64,000 nucleotides of DNA from Planctomycetota bacterium (GTDB lineage Bacteria; Planctomycetota; UBA1135; GCA-002686595), in the NCBI GenBank assembly GCA_020638835.1, contig JACKHV010000002.1, forward strand, positions 62,001-126,000, written 5' to 3'. Positions within the stretch are counted from its first letter, which is position 1. Each line of letters opens with the position of its first letter. Positions 25,902 to 33,720 of the stretch are shown one piece after another. Under the pieces are notes generated by a model. The model had not been told where the DNA came from. It made no database searches and saw nothing but the letters and a program-made list of their open reading frames with translations. The translations under genes and the position numbers were made by a program.

Positions 25902-26990
25902 ATGCTCGAAGCCCCGCCCCGCACGATGCACCCCACCGGCACGACCCTCGCCCCGCTGGAGATCCGCTCCGCTCGGCTCGAGGACCGCGCGGCCTGGGAC
26001 GAGTTCCTGGCATCGCGCCCGGACAGCCGGCCGTTCCAGCGCGCCGCCTGGCTGCATTCGGTCGAGGAGGTCTTCGGCCACGGCGACCGCAGCCTGCTCG
26101 CCTGGCGCGGCGAGCGGATCGTCGGCGTGCTGCCGATGATGAAGTGCCGCGGGCTCGGTCGGCACTCGCACCTGATCTCGACGCCCTACGGGACGCTCGC
26201 CGGTCCGTGCGCCGAGGACGACGAAGCGCTGCGGGCGCTGGTGGAGCGCGCGCAACGTCACGCCGAGCGCGACGCGGTCGGACGCCTCGAGCTGCGCTTC
26301 GAGCGACCGCTCGACCTGCCGGGGCTGCTCGGCTCGGACCTCTACGTGAACTTCGACCACGCGATCCCCGGCGACTTCGACGGGATCCTCGCGTCGATGA
26401 AGAAGGACGAGCGCCGGCTCGTGCGCCGCGCGATCGACCGACACGGACTCGAGCTCTGCGAGGGCTCGTGGTTCGTCGAGGACCTCGCGCGGCTGTTCCA
26501 CGAGAGCAAGCGCGGGCTCGGCTCACCGGGCCTGCCGGTCGAGTGGTTCCACAGTCTGCAGTCGAGCCTCGGTGAGAGCTGCGTCGTGCACGTCGCGCGG
26601 CGCGGCGTCGAACCGCTGGCGGTCAGCATGGGCTTCGTCCATGCCGGCACCTACCACATGTACTACATCGGCACCGCGCCGCACGCGAACCGCGAGTACT
26701 CGGCGACCAGCTTCATGATCGCGCGGCTCCAGGAGTGGTGTCTGGAACGCGGCGTCACGCACTACGACCTCGGCCGCTCGCGCGCCGACGCGGGGACGGC
26801 GTCGTTCAAGCGCAACCAGGGCTTCGATCCGCGCCCGCTCCCTTACAGCTACCACTGCGTGCGGTCCGAGGGCGTGCCGACCTTCAACCCGTCGAACCCG
26901 CGGACCGAGGTCCTGCGCCGGACCTGGTCGCGGCTGCCGAGCTGGATGGCGCGCCGACTCTCGACGCCCCTGTCCAAGCGCCTGCCCTAG
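25902..26990 (+). CDS. FemAB-like GNAT-fold protein (PEP-CTERM-associated type)
   Basis: 362 residues from the ATG at 25902; in-frame alternatives are 25836 and 25926. Two GNAT-like halves. The second, 'PLAVSMGFVHAGTYHMYYIGTAPHANREYSATSFMIARLQEWCLERGVTHYDLGRSRADAGTASFKRNQGFDP', is the pattern of FemAB/BioF2-like acyltransferases that sit in exosortase/polysaccharide loci. In those, an activated amino-acyl or acyl group is moved to a cell-surface acceptor. No exosortase or polysaccharide genes are in this window, so its substrate is unknown. The stop codon lies in the first unit of an 18-bp tandem repeat. Confidence 0.75.
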   Translation: MLEAPPRTMHPTGTTLAPLEIRSARLEDRAAWDEFLASRPDSRPFQRAAWLHSVEEVFGHGDRSLLAWRGERIVGVLPMMKCRGLGRHSHLISTPYGTLAGPCAEDDEALRALVERAQRHAERDAVGRLELRFERPLDLPGLLGSDLYVNFDHAIPGDFDGILASMKKDERRLVRRAIDRHGLELCEGSWFVEDLARLFHESKRGLGSPGLPVEWFHSLQSSLGESCVVHVARRGVEPLAVSMGFVHAGTYHMYYIGTAPHANREYSATSFMIARLQEWCLERGVTHYDLGRSRADAGTASFKRNQGFDPRPLPYSYHCVRSEGVPTFNPSNPRTEVLRRTWSRLPSWMARRLSTPLSKRLP

Positions 26991-27030
26991 TCGAAGCACC
27001 CGCCCTGGTCGAAGCGCCTGCCCGAGTCGA
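26977..27030. repeat. Three 18-bp tandem repeats across the end of the FemAB-like gene
   Basis: Units at 26977-26994, 26995-27012 and 27013-27030 follow AAGCGCCTGCCCTAGTCG with one to three changes. The stop TAG (26988-26990) belongs to unit 1; units 2 and 3 carry TGG or GAG at that place. A minisatellite that could change the protein's C-terminus by a single substitution. Confidence 0.85.
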
Positions 27031-27084
27031 TGCGGGCTGGAGATCGCTCGTTCGGCACTGCGCCGTCTTCAAAGGCGGCCGGGA

Positions 27085-29412
27085 ATGGAGCAGAATGGGG
27101 GGATGTCCAGGCTCACCAGCAAGCAAGATGCCCTCGCCTACCACGCCCAAGGCCGGCCGGGGAAGATCGAGGTCGTTCCCACCAAGCCGACGGTCACGCA
27201 GATCGACCTGTCGCTCGCCTACTCGCCGGGGGTCGCGGAACCCTGCCGCGAGATCGCCGCGGACCCGGCGAAGGCCTTCGAGTACACCGCCCGCGGCAAC
27301 CTGGTCGCGGTGATCACGGACGGTTCGGCGGTGCTCGGGCTCGGCAACATCGGGCCGCTCGCCGCGAAGCCGGTGATGGAGGGCAAGGGCGTGCTCTTCA
27401 AGCGCTTCGCCGACATCGACGTCTTCGACATCGAGCTCGGCACGCAGGACACCGAGGAAGTCATCGCGGCGATCAAGGCGATCTCGCCGACCGTCGCGGG
27501 CATCAACCTGGAAGACATCTCGGCGCCGCGCTGCTTCGAGATCGAGCGCCGGCTCGCCGAAGAACTCGACATCCCGGTCTTCCACGACGACCAGCACGGA
27601 ACGGCGATGATCACGGGTGCGGCCCTGATCAACGCGGTCATGGTCGCCGAGAAGTCGATGGAGGACCTGCTGGTCGTCGTCAACGGGGCGGGCGCGGCAG
27701 CGATCGCGTGCGCCAACTTCGTGATCAGCCTGGGCGTGCGGCGCGAGCAGCTCGTGATGTGCGACTCGAAGGGCGTGATCCACACCGGACGCACCGACCT
27801 GAACGAGTACAAGGCCGCCTTCGCGGTCGAGACCGACGCGCGCACGCTCGCCGACGCGATGGTGGGCTCCGACGTGTTCATCGGGGTCTCGGTCGGTGAC
27901 GTCGTCACGCCGGACATGCTGCTGACCATGTCCGAGAACCCGATCGTTTTCGCGATGGCGAACCCGGATCCCGAGATCGCCTACGAGCTCGCGATGGCGA
28001 CGCGCTCGGACGTGATCATGGCGACGGGGCGCTCCGACCACCCCAACCAGGTGAACAACGTCCTGGGCTTCCCGTTCCTGTTCCGCGGCGCGCTCGACGT
28101 GCGCGCGACCGGGATCAACACGGAGATGTTGCACGCCGCCAGCCGCGCGCTGGCGGAACTCGCCCGCGAAGCCGTGCCGAGCAGCGTCGCCCGCGCCTAC
28201 GGAAAGGGCTCGCTCGTCTTCGGCCGCGAGTACCTGATCCCGAAGCCGCTCGACTCCCGCGTGCTGCCGCGCGCCGCCACCGCCGTCGCACGCGCCGCGA
28301 TGGAGTCCGGCGTGGCTCGCAAACAGATCGATCTCGACTCCTACGAGCGCGAAGTCGCGGAACGCCTGGGCCCCGAGCGCGACATCATGCGTCGCGTCGT
28401 CAGCCGCGCGCGCCGCAACCCCGGCCGCATCGTCTACCCCGAGGGCTCGCACGCGAAGACGCTGCTCGCCGCACAAGCCGTCGCGCGTGAAGGCATCGCG
28501 CGTCCCGTCCTCGTCGGCGACCGCGCGGAGATCGAGAAGTCGGCCGAGGAAGTCGGCGTCGACCTCTCGGCGCTCGAGATCGTCGACCCCAGCAGCTTCC
28601 CGCGGCTCGAGGAGTACGAAGCGAAGCTGATCCAGCTGCGCGCGCACCGTCGCCAGCTGCCGCCGGAACTCGCGCGCGAACGCGTGCTCGACCCGGTCTG
28701 GTTCTCGGCGCTGATGGTCGCGATCGGCGACGCCGACGGGATGGTCGCCGGCGCGACGCGCAACGTGCGCAAGACGATGCCGCCGATCATGAAGGTCATC
28801 CCCAAGCGCCCCGGCGCCAGCATCGCCGCCGGCGTGTCGATGCTGATCACGAACCAGGGCCTGCTGTTCCTCGCCGACACGGCGGTGAACATCGAGCCGA
28901 CTTCGGAGGACCTGGCCGAGATCGCGGCGCTCGCGGCCGACCTGGTGCGCCGCATCGGCATCGAACCGGTCGTCGCCATGCTGTCCTTCTCGAGCTTCGG
29001 CGGCAGCCAGCACCCGCGCAGCGACGCGGTGCGCCGCGCGGTCGAGATCGCGCGCGAAGAAGATCCCGCGCTGATCATCGACGGCGAGATGCGCGTCGAC
29101 GCGGCGCTCGACCCGGTCGTGCAGGCGCGCTACGAAGAGTGTCGCCTGGGCGGTCGTAAGGCGAACGTGCTCGTCTTCCCGAACCTCGAGGCCGCCAACA
29201 TCGGCTTCAACCTGGTGCGCATGCTGACGGCCGAGTCGACCATGATCGGCCCGATGATGGTCGGGCTCGACAAGCCCGTGATCGCGATGCAACCGCACTC
29301 GGCCGGCGTCGAGGACATCATCCACCTGACCGCGATGGCGTCGATCGAAGCCCATGACAACAAGAAGCGCGACGCCGCTCTCGAAGCTGCCGCCGGACAG
29401 CGGGGGGGCTGA
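27085..29412 (+). CDS. maeB: NADP-dependent malic enzyme with C-terminal phosphotransacetylase-like domain
   Basis: 775 residues; the ATG at 27103 (six residues shorter) is an equally possible start. Residues 1-430 are the malic enzyme: 'SLAYSPGVAEPC', 'NLVAVITDGSAVLGLGNIG', 'VFHDDQHGTAMITGAALINA' (about 166) and the nucleotide-binding 'VVVNGAGAAAIACA' (about 200). Residues 435-770 are a phosphotransacetylase-like domain: 'RIVYPEGSHAKTLLAAQ', 'DGMVAGATRNV' and 'IDGEMRVDAALDP'. This is the MaeB architecture; the second domain usually binds acetyl-CoA for allosteric control. It oxidatively decarboxylates malate to pyruvate and NADPH. Confidence 0.95.
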   Translation: MEQNGGMSRLTSKQDALAYHAQGRPGKIEVVPTKPTVTQIDLSLAYSPGVAEPCREIAADPAKAFEYTARGNLVAVITDGSAVLGLGNIGPLAAKPVMEGKGVLFKRFADIDVFDIELGTQDTEEVIAAIKAISPTVAGINLEDISAPRCFEIERRLAEELDIPVFHDDQHGTAMITGAALINAVMVAEKSMEDLLVVVNGAGAAAIACANFVISLGVRREQLVMCDSKGVIHTGRTDLNEYKAAFAVETDARTLADAMVGSDVFIGVSVGDVVTPDMLLTMSENPIVFAMANPDPEIAYELAMATRSDVIMATGRSDHPNQVNNVLGFPFLFRGALDVRATGINTEMLHAASRALAELAREAVPSSVARAYGKGSLVFGREYLIPKPLDSRVLPRAATAVARAAMESGVARKQIDLDSYEREVAERLGPERDIMRRVVSRARRNPGRIVYPEGSHAKTLLAAQAVAREGIARPVLVGDRAEIEKSAEEVGVDLSALEIVDPSSFPRLEEYEAKLIQLRAHRRQLPPELARERVLDPVWFSALMVAIGDADGMVAGATRNVRKTMPPIMKVIPKRPGASIAAGVSMLITNQGLLFLADTAVNIEPTSEDLAEIAALAADLVRRIGIEPVVAMLSFSSFGGSQHPRSDAVRRAVEIAREEDPALIIDGEMRVDAALDPVVQARYEECRLGGRKANVLVFPNLEAANIGFNLVRMLTAESTMIGPMMVGLDKPVIAMQPHSAGVEDIIHLTAMASIEAHDNKKRDAALEAAAGQRGG

Positions 29413-30709
29413 GTCGGGCGCGGGGAACGAGCCGCGCGGGCTCGGTCCCTGCTGCCGGAAGGCGATCCGCGCGGCGGCGTGGCTCGCCGGCATCACGGCG
29501 CTGATCAGCGTCTTCTACGACGGCGAGCTCGTCACGCTGCTGCGCGGTGACGAACGGCTCGTCCCCGAGGCGCGCTCCGCGCTCGACGCGACGCGCTCGG
29601 GGCTGCGCGTGCTCGCGGTCGGCTGCGCCGCGATCGCGCTGGTCTACGGTCTGCTGCGCCGGCCGCGCTCGCGCCGCGGGCTCGCGGCCTTCTTCGCGCT
29701 GGGGCTCGCAGCGTACTTCGTCGTAGTGCTCGAGCTGCTTGCCGCGCCGCTCGCGCCGCCGCAGACGACGATCTTCGCGCCGCACGCCTCGCGCGGCTGG
29801 GCGCTCGTTCCCGGGGCGCGGGACGAATGGATGGGCGTGCCCGTCGCGATCAACGAACAAGGCTCGCGCGGTCCGCTGCGCGCGATGCCGAAGCCGCCCG
29901 GCGTGCGTCGCGTGCTGTTCCTCGGCGACTCGGTCACCTTCGGCTTCCAGCTCGAGGACGACGACGACACGCTGCCCGCGCGCGCGGAGGCTCGTCTGCG
30001 CGCGCTCGGCGTGGACGGCGCCGAAACCGTCAACGGCGGAGTCGGCGGCTACTCTCCGTGGCAAGAGGTGCGTCTCCTCGTCGAGGAAGGCCTCGCCTAC
30101 GAGCCGGACGTCGTCGTCGTCGACTTCGTGCTGAACGACGTCAGCGAGAAGCTCGGCCTCACGCGCTTCGGCGGCAGCGGGCAGGGCTTCCAGCTCGAGC
30201 ACAGCCGTGCGGCGCACGGGCTCGCGTGGCGCTCGAACCTCGTGCGCTACTTGGTGAAGCTGCGCGCAGAGGCGTCCGGCTCCGGCGAGCGTTTCGAGCG
30301 CAGCGACGACCTCGCCGCCCTCTCGGTCGGCGACCTCCTGACCCGCGACGACGCGCCGGAAGTCGGGCAGGCCTGGGACCGCACCCTGCCCGAACTCGCG
30401 CGCCTCGTCGCGCACTGCCGGCAGCGCGGCATCCCGGTGCTGCTCGTCGCCTTCCCGTACACGATCCAGCTCGAGCACGCGGAACTCGACGCGCCCCAGC
30501 GCCGGTTGGCGGCCTTCGCGAGCGAGCAGGGCATCGAGCTGCTCGACCTCGCGCCGGTCTTCCGCGAGGCGCTCGCGCAGAACGAGGGCGACCTCGACGC
30601 CTTGTTCCTCGACGCGCTGCACCTCACGCCGGAGGGCTGCGAGGTGGCCTCGGACGCGATCGCGCGGCGCTTGGTCGACGGGCTCTACCTGGCTCAGCGG
30701 CCGCGCTAG
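29354..30709 (+). CDS. Membrane-anchored SGNH/GDSL hydrolase
   Basis: 451 residues. The ATG overlaps the end of maeB by 59 bp; no later start is better placed before the first membrane helix. Two N-terminal helices occur at about 36-55 and 85-105, then one at about 113-134. The SGNH blocks are 'VLFLGDSVTFGFQ' (nucleophile Ser at about 191), 'NGGVGGYSPWQE', 'VDFVLNDVS' and 'LDALHLTPEGCE' (Asp and His of the triad, about 418-422). Members deacetylate or deacylate polysaccharides and lipids at the envelope. Substrate not deducible. Confidence 0.82.
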   Translation: MTTRSATPLSKLPPDSGGAESGAGNEPRGLGPCCRKAIRAAAWLAGITALISVFYDGELVTLLRGDERLVPEARSALDATRSGLRVLAVGCAAIALVYGLLRRPRSRRGLAAFFALGLAAYFVVVLELLAAPLAPPQTTIFAPHASRGWALVPGARDEWMGVPVAINEQGSRGPLRAMPKPPGVRRVLFLGDSVTFGFQLEDDDDTLPARAEARLRALGVDGAETVNGGVGGYSPWQEVRLLVEEGLAYEPDVVVVDFVLNDVSEKLGLTRFGGSGQGFQLEHSRAAHGLAWRSNLVRYLVKLRAEASGSGERFERSDDLAALSVGDLLTRDDAPEVGQAWDRTLPELARLVAHCRQRGIPVLLVAFPYTIQLEHAELDAPQRRLAAFASEQGIELLDLAPVFREALAQNEGDLDALFLDALHLTPEGCEVASDAIARRLVDGLYLAQRPR

Positions 30710-30758
30710 GCGCTCTCCTGCCCAGGGCCGGGAAAAACTCCTAGAGCCCGCCAAGAAC

Positions 30759-30798
30759 ACCGTTCGCTCGCCGTCCTAGGCCCCGCGAGACGAACGGT
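30759..30798. terminator. Hairpin between the SGNH hydrolase and the ECF sigma gene
   Basis: ACCGTTCGCTCG (30759-30770) pairs with CGAG-A-CGAACGGT (30786-30798) with one bulged A. It starts 49 bp after the hydrolase stop and ends 17 bp before the sigma-factor ATG, so it may be a terminator of the former, or an operator or leader element of the latter. No T-run follows. Confidence 0.5.
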
Positions 30799-30815
30799 CC
30801 GGACCCGAGCAGCGC

Positions 30816-31394
30816 ATGAACACACGAGAAGCAGCCACCGACCTCCCGCCCGGCGAAACGGGTGGGGACTGGATCCACGAAGCGCTGGCGCTCTACGAGC
30901 GCCCGCTTCTGTTCTATGCAGCCCGCTTCTGCCACGACCGCGAGCGGGCTCGCGACGTGGTGCAGGAGACCTTCCTGCGGCTGTGCCGGCAACGACGTGA
31001 AGCGGTGGAGGAACGGCTGCGCGAGTGGCTGTTCACCGTCTGCCGCAACTGCGCGCTCGACGTGGCGCGCAAGGAGGGGCGAGTGAACGCACTGACCGAA
31101 GAACAGGAACGCCGCCGCGGGTCCGAGCCGGACAGCGCGACGCGCGACGTCGACGTGCGCGACAGCGTGGACCACGTGCTGGAGCGCATGAAGGCGCTTC
31201 CCGACAACCAGCGCGAGGCGCTGCAGCTGAAGTTCCAGCACGGGCTCTCCTACAAGGAGATCGCCCGCGTGACGGAGACGAGCATCGGCACCGTCAGCTG
31301 GTTGATCCACGCCGGGCTCGCATCGCTGCGAGAACGCATGGTGCGCAGCGGGCAGCTGGGGACGGGACGCGAAGCGAGAGGGTTGGAAGCATGA
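30816..31394 (+). CDS. ECF-type RNA polymerase sigma factor
   Basis: 192 residues with region 2 ('LLFYAARFCHDRERARDVVQETFLRLCRQ', about 28-57, with the acidic 'DVVQETFLRL' core) and region 4 ('MKALPDNQREALQLKFQHGLSYKEIARVTETSIGTVSWLIHAGLASLRERM', about 126-176). There is no region 3, as expected for ECF sigmas. Its stop overlaps the ATG of the next gene (ATGA), which begins with an anti-sigma-like domain. It therefore probably directs an envelope response controlled by that protein. Confidence 0.93.
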   Translation: MNTREAATDLPPGETGGDWIHEALALYERPLLFYAARFCHDRERARDVVQETFLRLCRQRREAVEERLREWLFTVCRNCALDVARKEGRVNALTEEQERRRGSEPDSATRDVDVRDSVDHVLERMKALPDNQREALQLKFQHGLSYKEIARVTETSIGTVSWLIHAGLASLRERMVRSGQLGTGREARGLEA

Positions 31395-33595
31395 GCAGCG
31401 AGAACGACACGAAACGACGCGCGTTCGAGGACGATCCCCGGATCACGGCCTACGCGCTGGACGAACTCGAGGGCGCCGAGCGCGCCGAGGTCGAGGCGCT
31501 CCTGGATGAAGAACCCGCGGCGCGCGAGTTCGTCGCCGAGCTGCGCGAGTTCAGCGGGGTGCTGAGCGGCGCGTTGGAGGCGGAGTACGCGAGCGGCGAC
31601 GCGCCGCTGCTGTCGCCGGCGGCTCGCGCGGCCATCCACTCCCGGGCGGACGCTTCGGGCGCGGTCGGTGCATCCCGACCGTGGTGGCGTCGCGGGCGCC
31701 TGATCGCGGCGTCGCTCGTCGGCCTCGCGGGCTTCGGCCTGGCAGGGACGTGGTGGGCTCAGACGCAGGTGGCGGACGGCTTCCTCGTCGCGCGCCTCGA
31801 GACCGCGGCGCCCGCCGCGCGACCGATGGAACAAGTCCCCATGCGCAAGTCGCTGACGCTGTCGAGTCCTGACGGCTCGATCGAGTACGACCTGCCGGCG
31901 CTCGTGCAGATGGAACACGCCGACAAGGCGCTCGCGCCCGGCGAGGAAGTCGACCTCGAGGAAGTCGAGGTGAGCCTCGTGACGAACGACCCGGAGCTGC
32001 GCCTGCGCTTCATGGAACGCGCCCGCGGCCTGGTCGACCAGACGGCCGGTGAGCCCGTGCTCGGCGACCGCGAGGTCCGCATGCTCGACGAGTACGCGGA
32101 CGAGCTCGGCGTCGAGTTCCACTTGCAGCCGCGCTCGAGCGGCGAGGGTTACGACACGATCCTCGAGAACGACTTCCTCGGCGTGCAGCGCAACCCGATC
32201 TCGACCTTCTCGGTCGACGTCGACACCGCCGGTTACTCCAACGTGCGGCGCTTCCTGCGCGACGGCACGCTGCCGCCGGCGGACGCGGTGCGCATCGAGG
32301 AACTCGTCAACTACTTCCCGTACGACTACGCGCTGCCGAAGGGCGAGCACCCCTTCGCCGTCGACGTCGAAGTCGGCGCCGCGCCGTGGGCCCCGCGCCA
32401 CCGGCTGCTGCGCATCGGGCTGCGCTCGTCGCCGCTCGGCACCGCGGACCGCAAGCCGTCGAACCTCGTCTTCCTGCTCGACGTCTCGGGTTCGATGGAC
32501 CAGCCTGACAAGCTGCCGCTCGTGAAGCAGTCGCTGCGCATGCTGGTGGAAGAAATGGACGCTCGCGACCGCGTGTCGATCGTGGTCTACGCCGGAGCAG
32601 CGGGCGTCGTGCTCGAGCCGACGGCGGGGGACTACGACCTCGCGATCCTCGCGGCGCTCGAGCGCCTCGACGCGGGTGGTTCGACGAACGGTGGAGAAGG
32701 CATTCAGCGCGCCTATGCGCTGGCGCGCGAGAACTTCCTCGAGGAAGGCAACAACCGCGTCGTGCTCGCCACCGACGGCGACTTCAACGTCGGCCTGACG
32801 GGCGAAGGCGAGCTCGAGGACCTGATCGCGTCCGAGGCGAGCTCCGGCGTTTTCTTGACGGTGCTCGGCTTCGGCACGGGCAACCTGCAAGACAACCGCA
32901 TGGAGGCGCTCGCCGACAAGGGCAACGGACACTACGCGTACATCGACTCGCTGAACGAAGCGCGCAAGGTGCTCGTCGGCGAGGTGGGCGCCAGCCTCGA
33001 GACGGTCGCGAAGGACGTGAAGATCCAGCTCGAGTTCAACCCGGACCGCGTGCTCGCGTACCGCTTGATCGGATACGAGAACCGCCTGCTCGCCGCGCAG
33101 GACTTCGCGGACGACACGAAGGACGCCGGCGAGATCGGCGCCGGACATCGTGTTACCGCTCTGTACGAGATCGTGCCGGCGGGCGAGTCGCTCGCGGTGC
33201 CCGGCTGGTCCGCGGAGTTCGCCGCGCAGCAGGCTCGGACGAGCAGCGAGGGGAACGCCGCCGTCACGCCGCTCTCCGGTCTCGGCGAGCTGCGCCTGCG
33301 CTACAAGCAACCCCAGGGGACGGAGAGCCGCCTGCTCACGCAGCCGCTCGACGACTCGCTGGCGTCCTTCGCCGAGCTCTCCGACGACACGCGCTTCGCG
33401 GCCGCCGTGGCGGGCTACGGCATGTTGCTGCGAGGCTCGAAGTACGCGGGGACCGCGCGCTGGCGCGACGTGATCGACTGGGCCGCGGGCGCGCTCGGTG
33501 GCGATCCGGGCGGCTACCGCACGGAGTTCCACGGGCTGGCGATCGAAGCGCAGCGGCTCTCTGCGCAGCGGGCGGAGCGAGTGAAGGACCGCTGA
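31391..33595 (+). CDS. Membrane anti-sigma-like / von Willebrand factor A fusion protein
   Basis: 734 residues. Residues about 15-60 ('DDPRITAYALDELEGAERAEVEALL') match the short anti-sigma domain found at the start of planctomycete membrane proteins. A single membrane helix lies at about 99-120. After a linker comes a YfbK-type vWA region: an N-terminal segment 'NPISTFSVDVDTAGYSNVRRFLRDG', then the vWA fold with MIDAS 'LLDVSGSMD' (about 360-368), 'GGSTNGG' and 'ATDGDFNVG', and a C-terminal DUF3520-like part. Translationally coupled to the sigma factor, it may sense the periplasm by metal-dependent protein binding and hold the sigma factor inside. Confidence 0.88.
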   Translation: MSSENDTKRRAFEDDPRITAYALDELEGAERAEVEALLDEEPAAREFVAELREFSGVLSGALEAEYASGDAPLLSPAARAAIHSRADASGAVGASRPWWRRGRLIAASLVGLAGFGLAGTWWAQTQVADGFLVARLETAAPAARPMEQVPMRKSLTLSSPDGSIEYDLPALVQMEHADKALAPGEEVDLEEVEVSLVTNDPELRLRFMERARGLVDQTAGEPVLGDREVRMLDEYADELGVEFHLQPRSSGEGYDTILENDFLGVQRNPISTFSVDVDTAGYSNVRRFLRDGTLPPADAVRIEELVNYFPYDYALPKGEHPFAVDVEVGAAPWAPRHRLLRIGLRSSPLGTADRKPSNLVFLLDVSGSMDQPDKLPLVKQSLRMLVEEMDARDRVSIVVYAGAAGVVLEPTAGDYDLAILAALERLDAGGSTNGGEGIQRAYALARENFLEEGNNRVVLATDGDFNVGLTGEGELEDLIASEASSGVFLTVLGFGTGNLQDNRMEALADKGNGHYAYIDSLNEARKVLVGEVGASLETVAKDVKIQLEFNPDRVLAYRLIGYENRLLAAQDFADDTKDAGEIGAGHRVTALYEIVPAGESLAVPGWSAEFAAQQARTSSEGNAAVTPLSGLGELRLRYKQPQGTESRLLTQPLDDSLASFAELSDDTRFAAAVAGYGMLLRGSKYAGTARWRDVIDWAAGALGGDPGGYRTEFHGLAIEAQRLSAQRAERVKDR

Positions 33596-33720
33596 GCGGC
33601 CGGGGGTGGCGCGGGTGCGGGTGCTTGTGGAGAATGGCCCGCCCCGCGCACCGCGGTCCCGTCCCGAGGACCGCGCGGATGCGGCGCTCGTCGCCACACT
33701 CACCCCAGGACCGATCCTCC

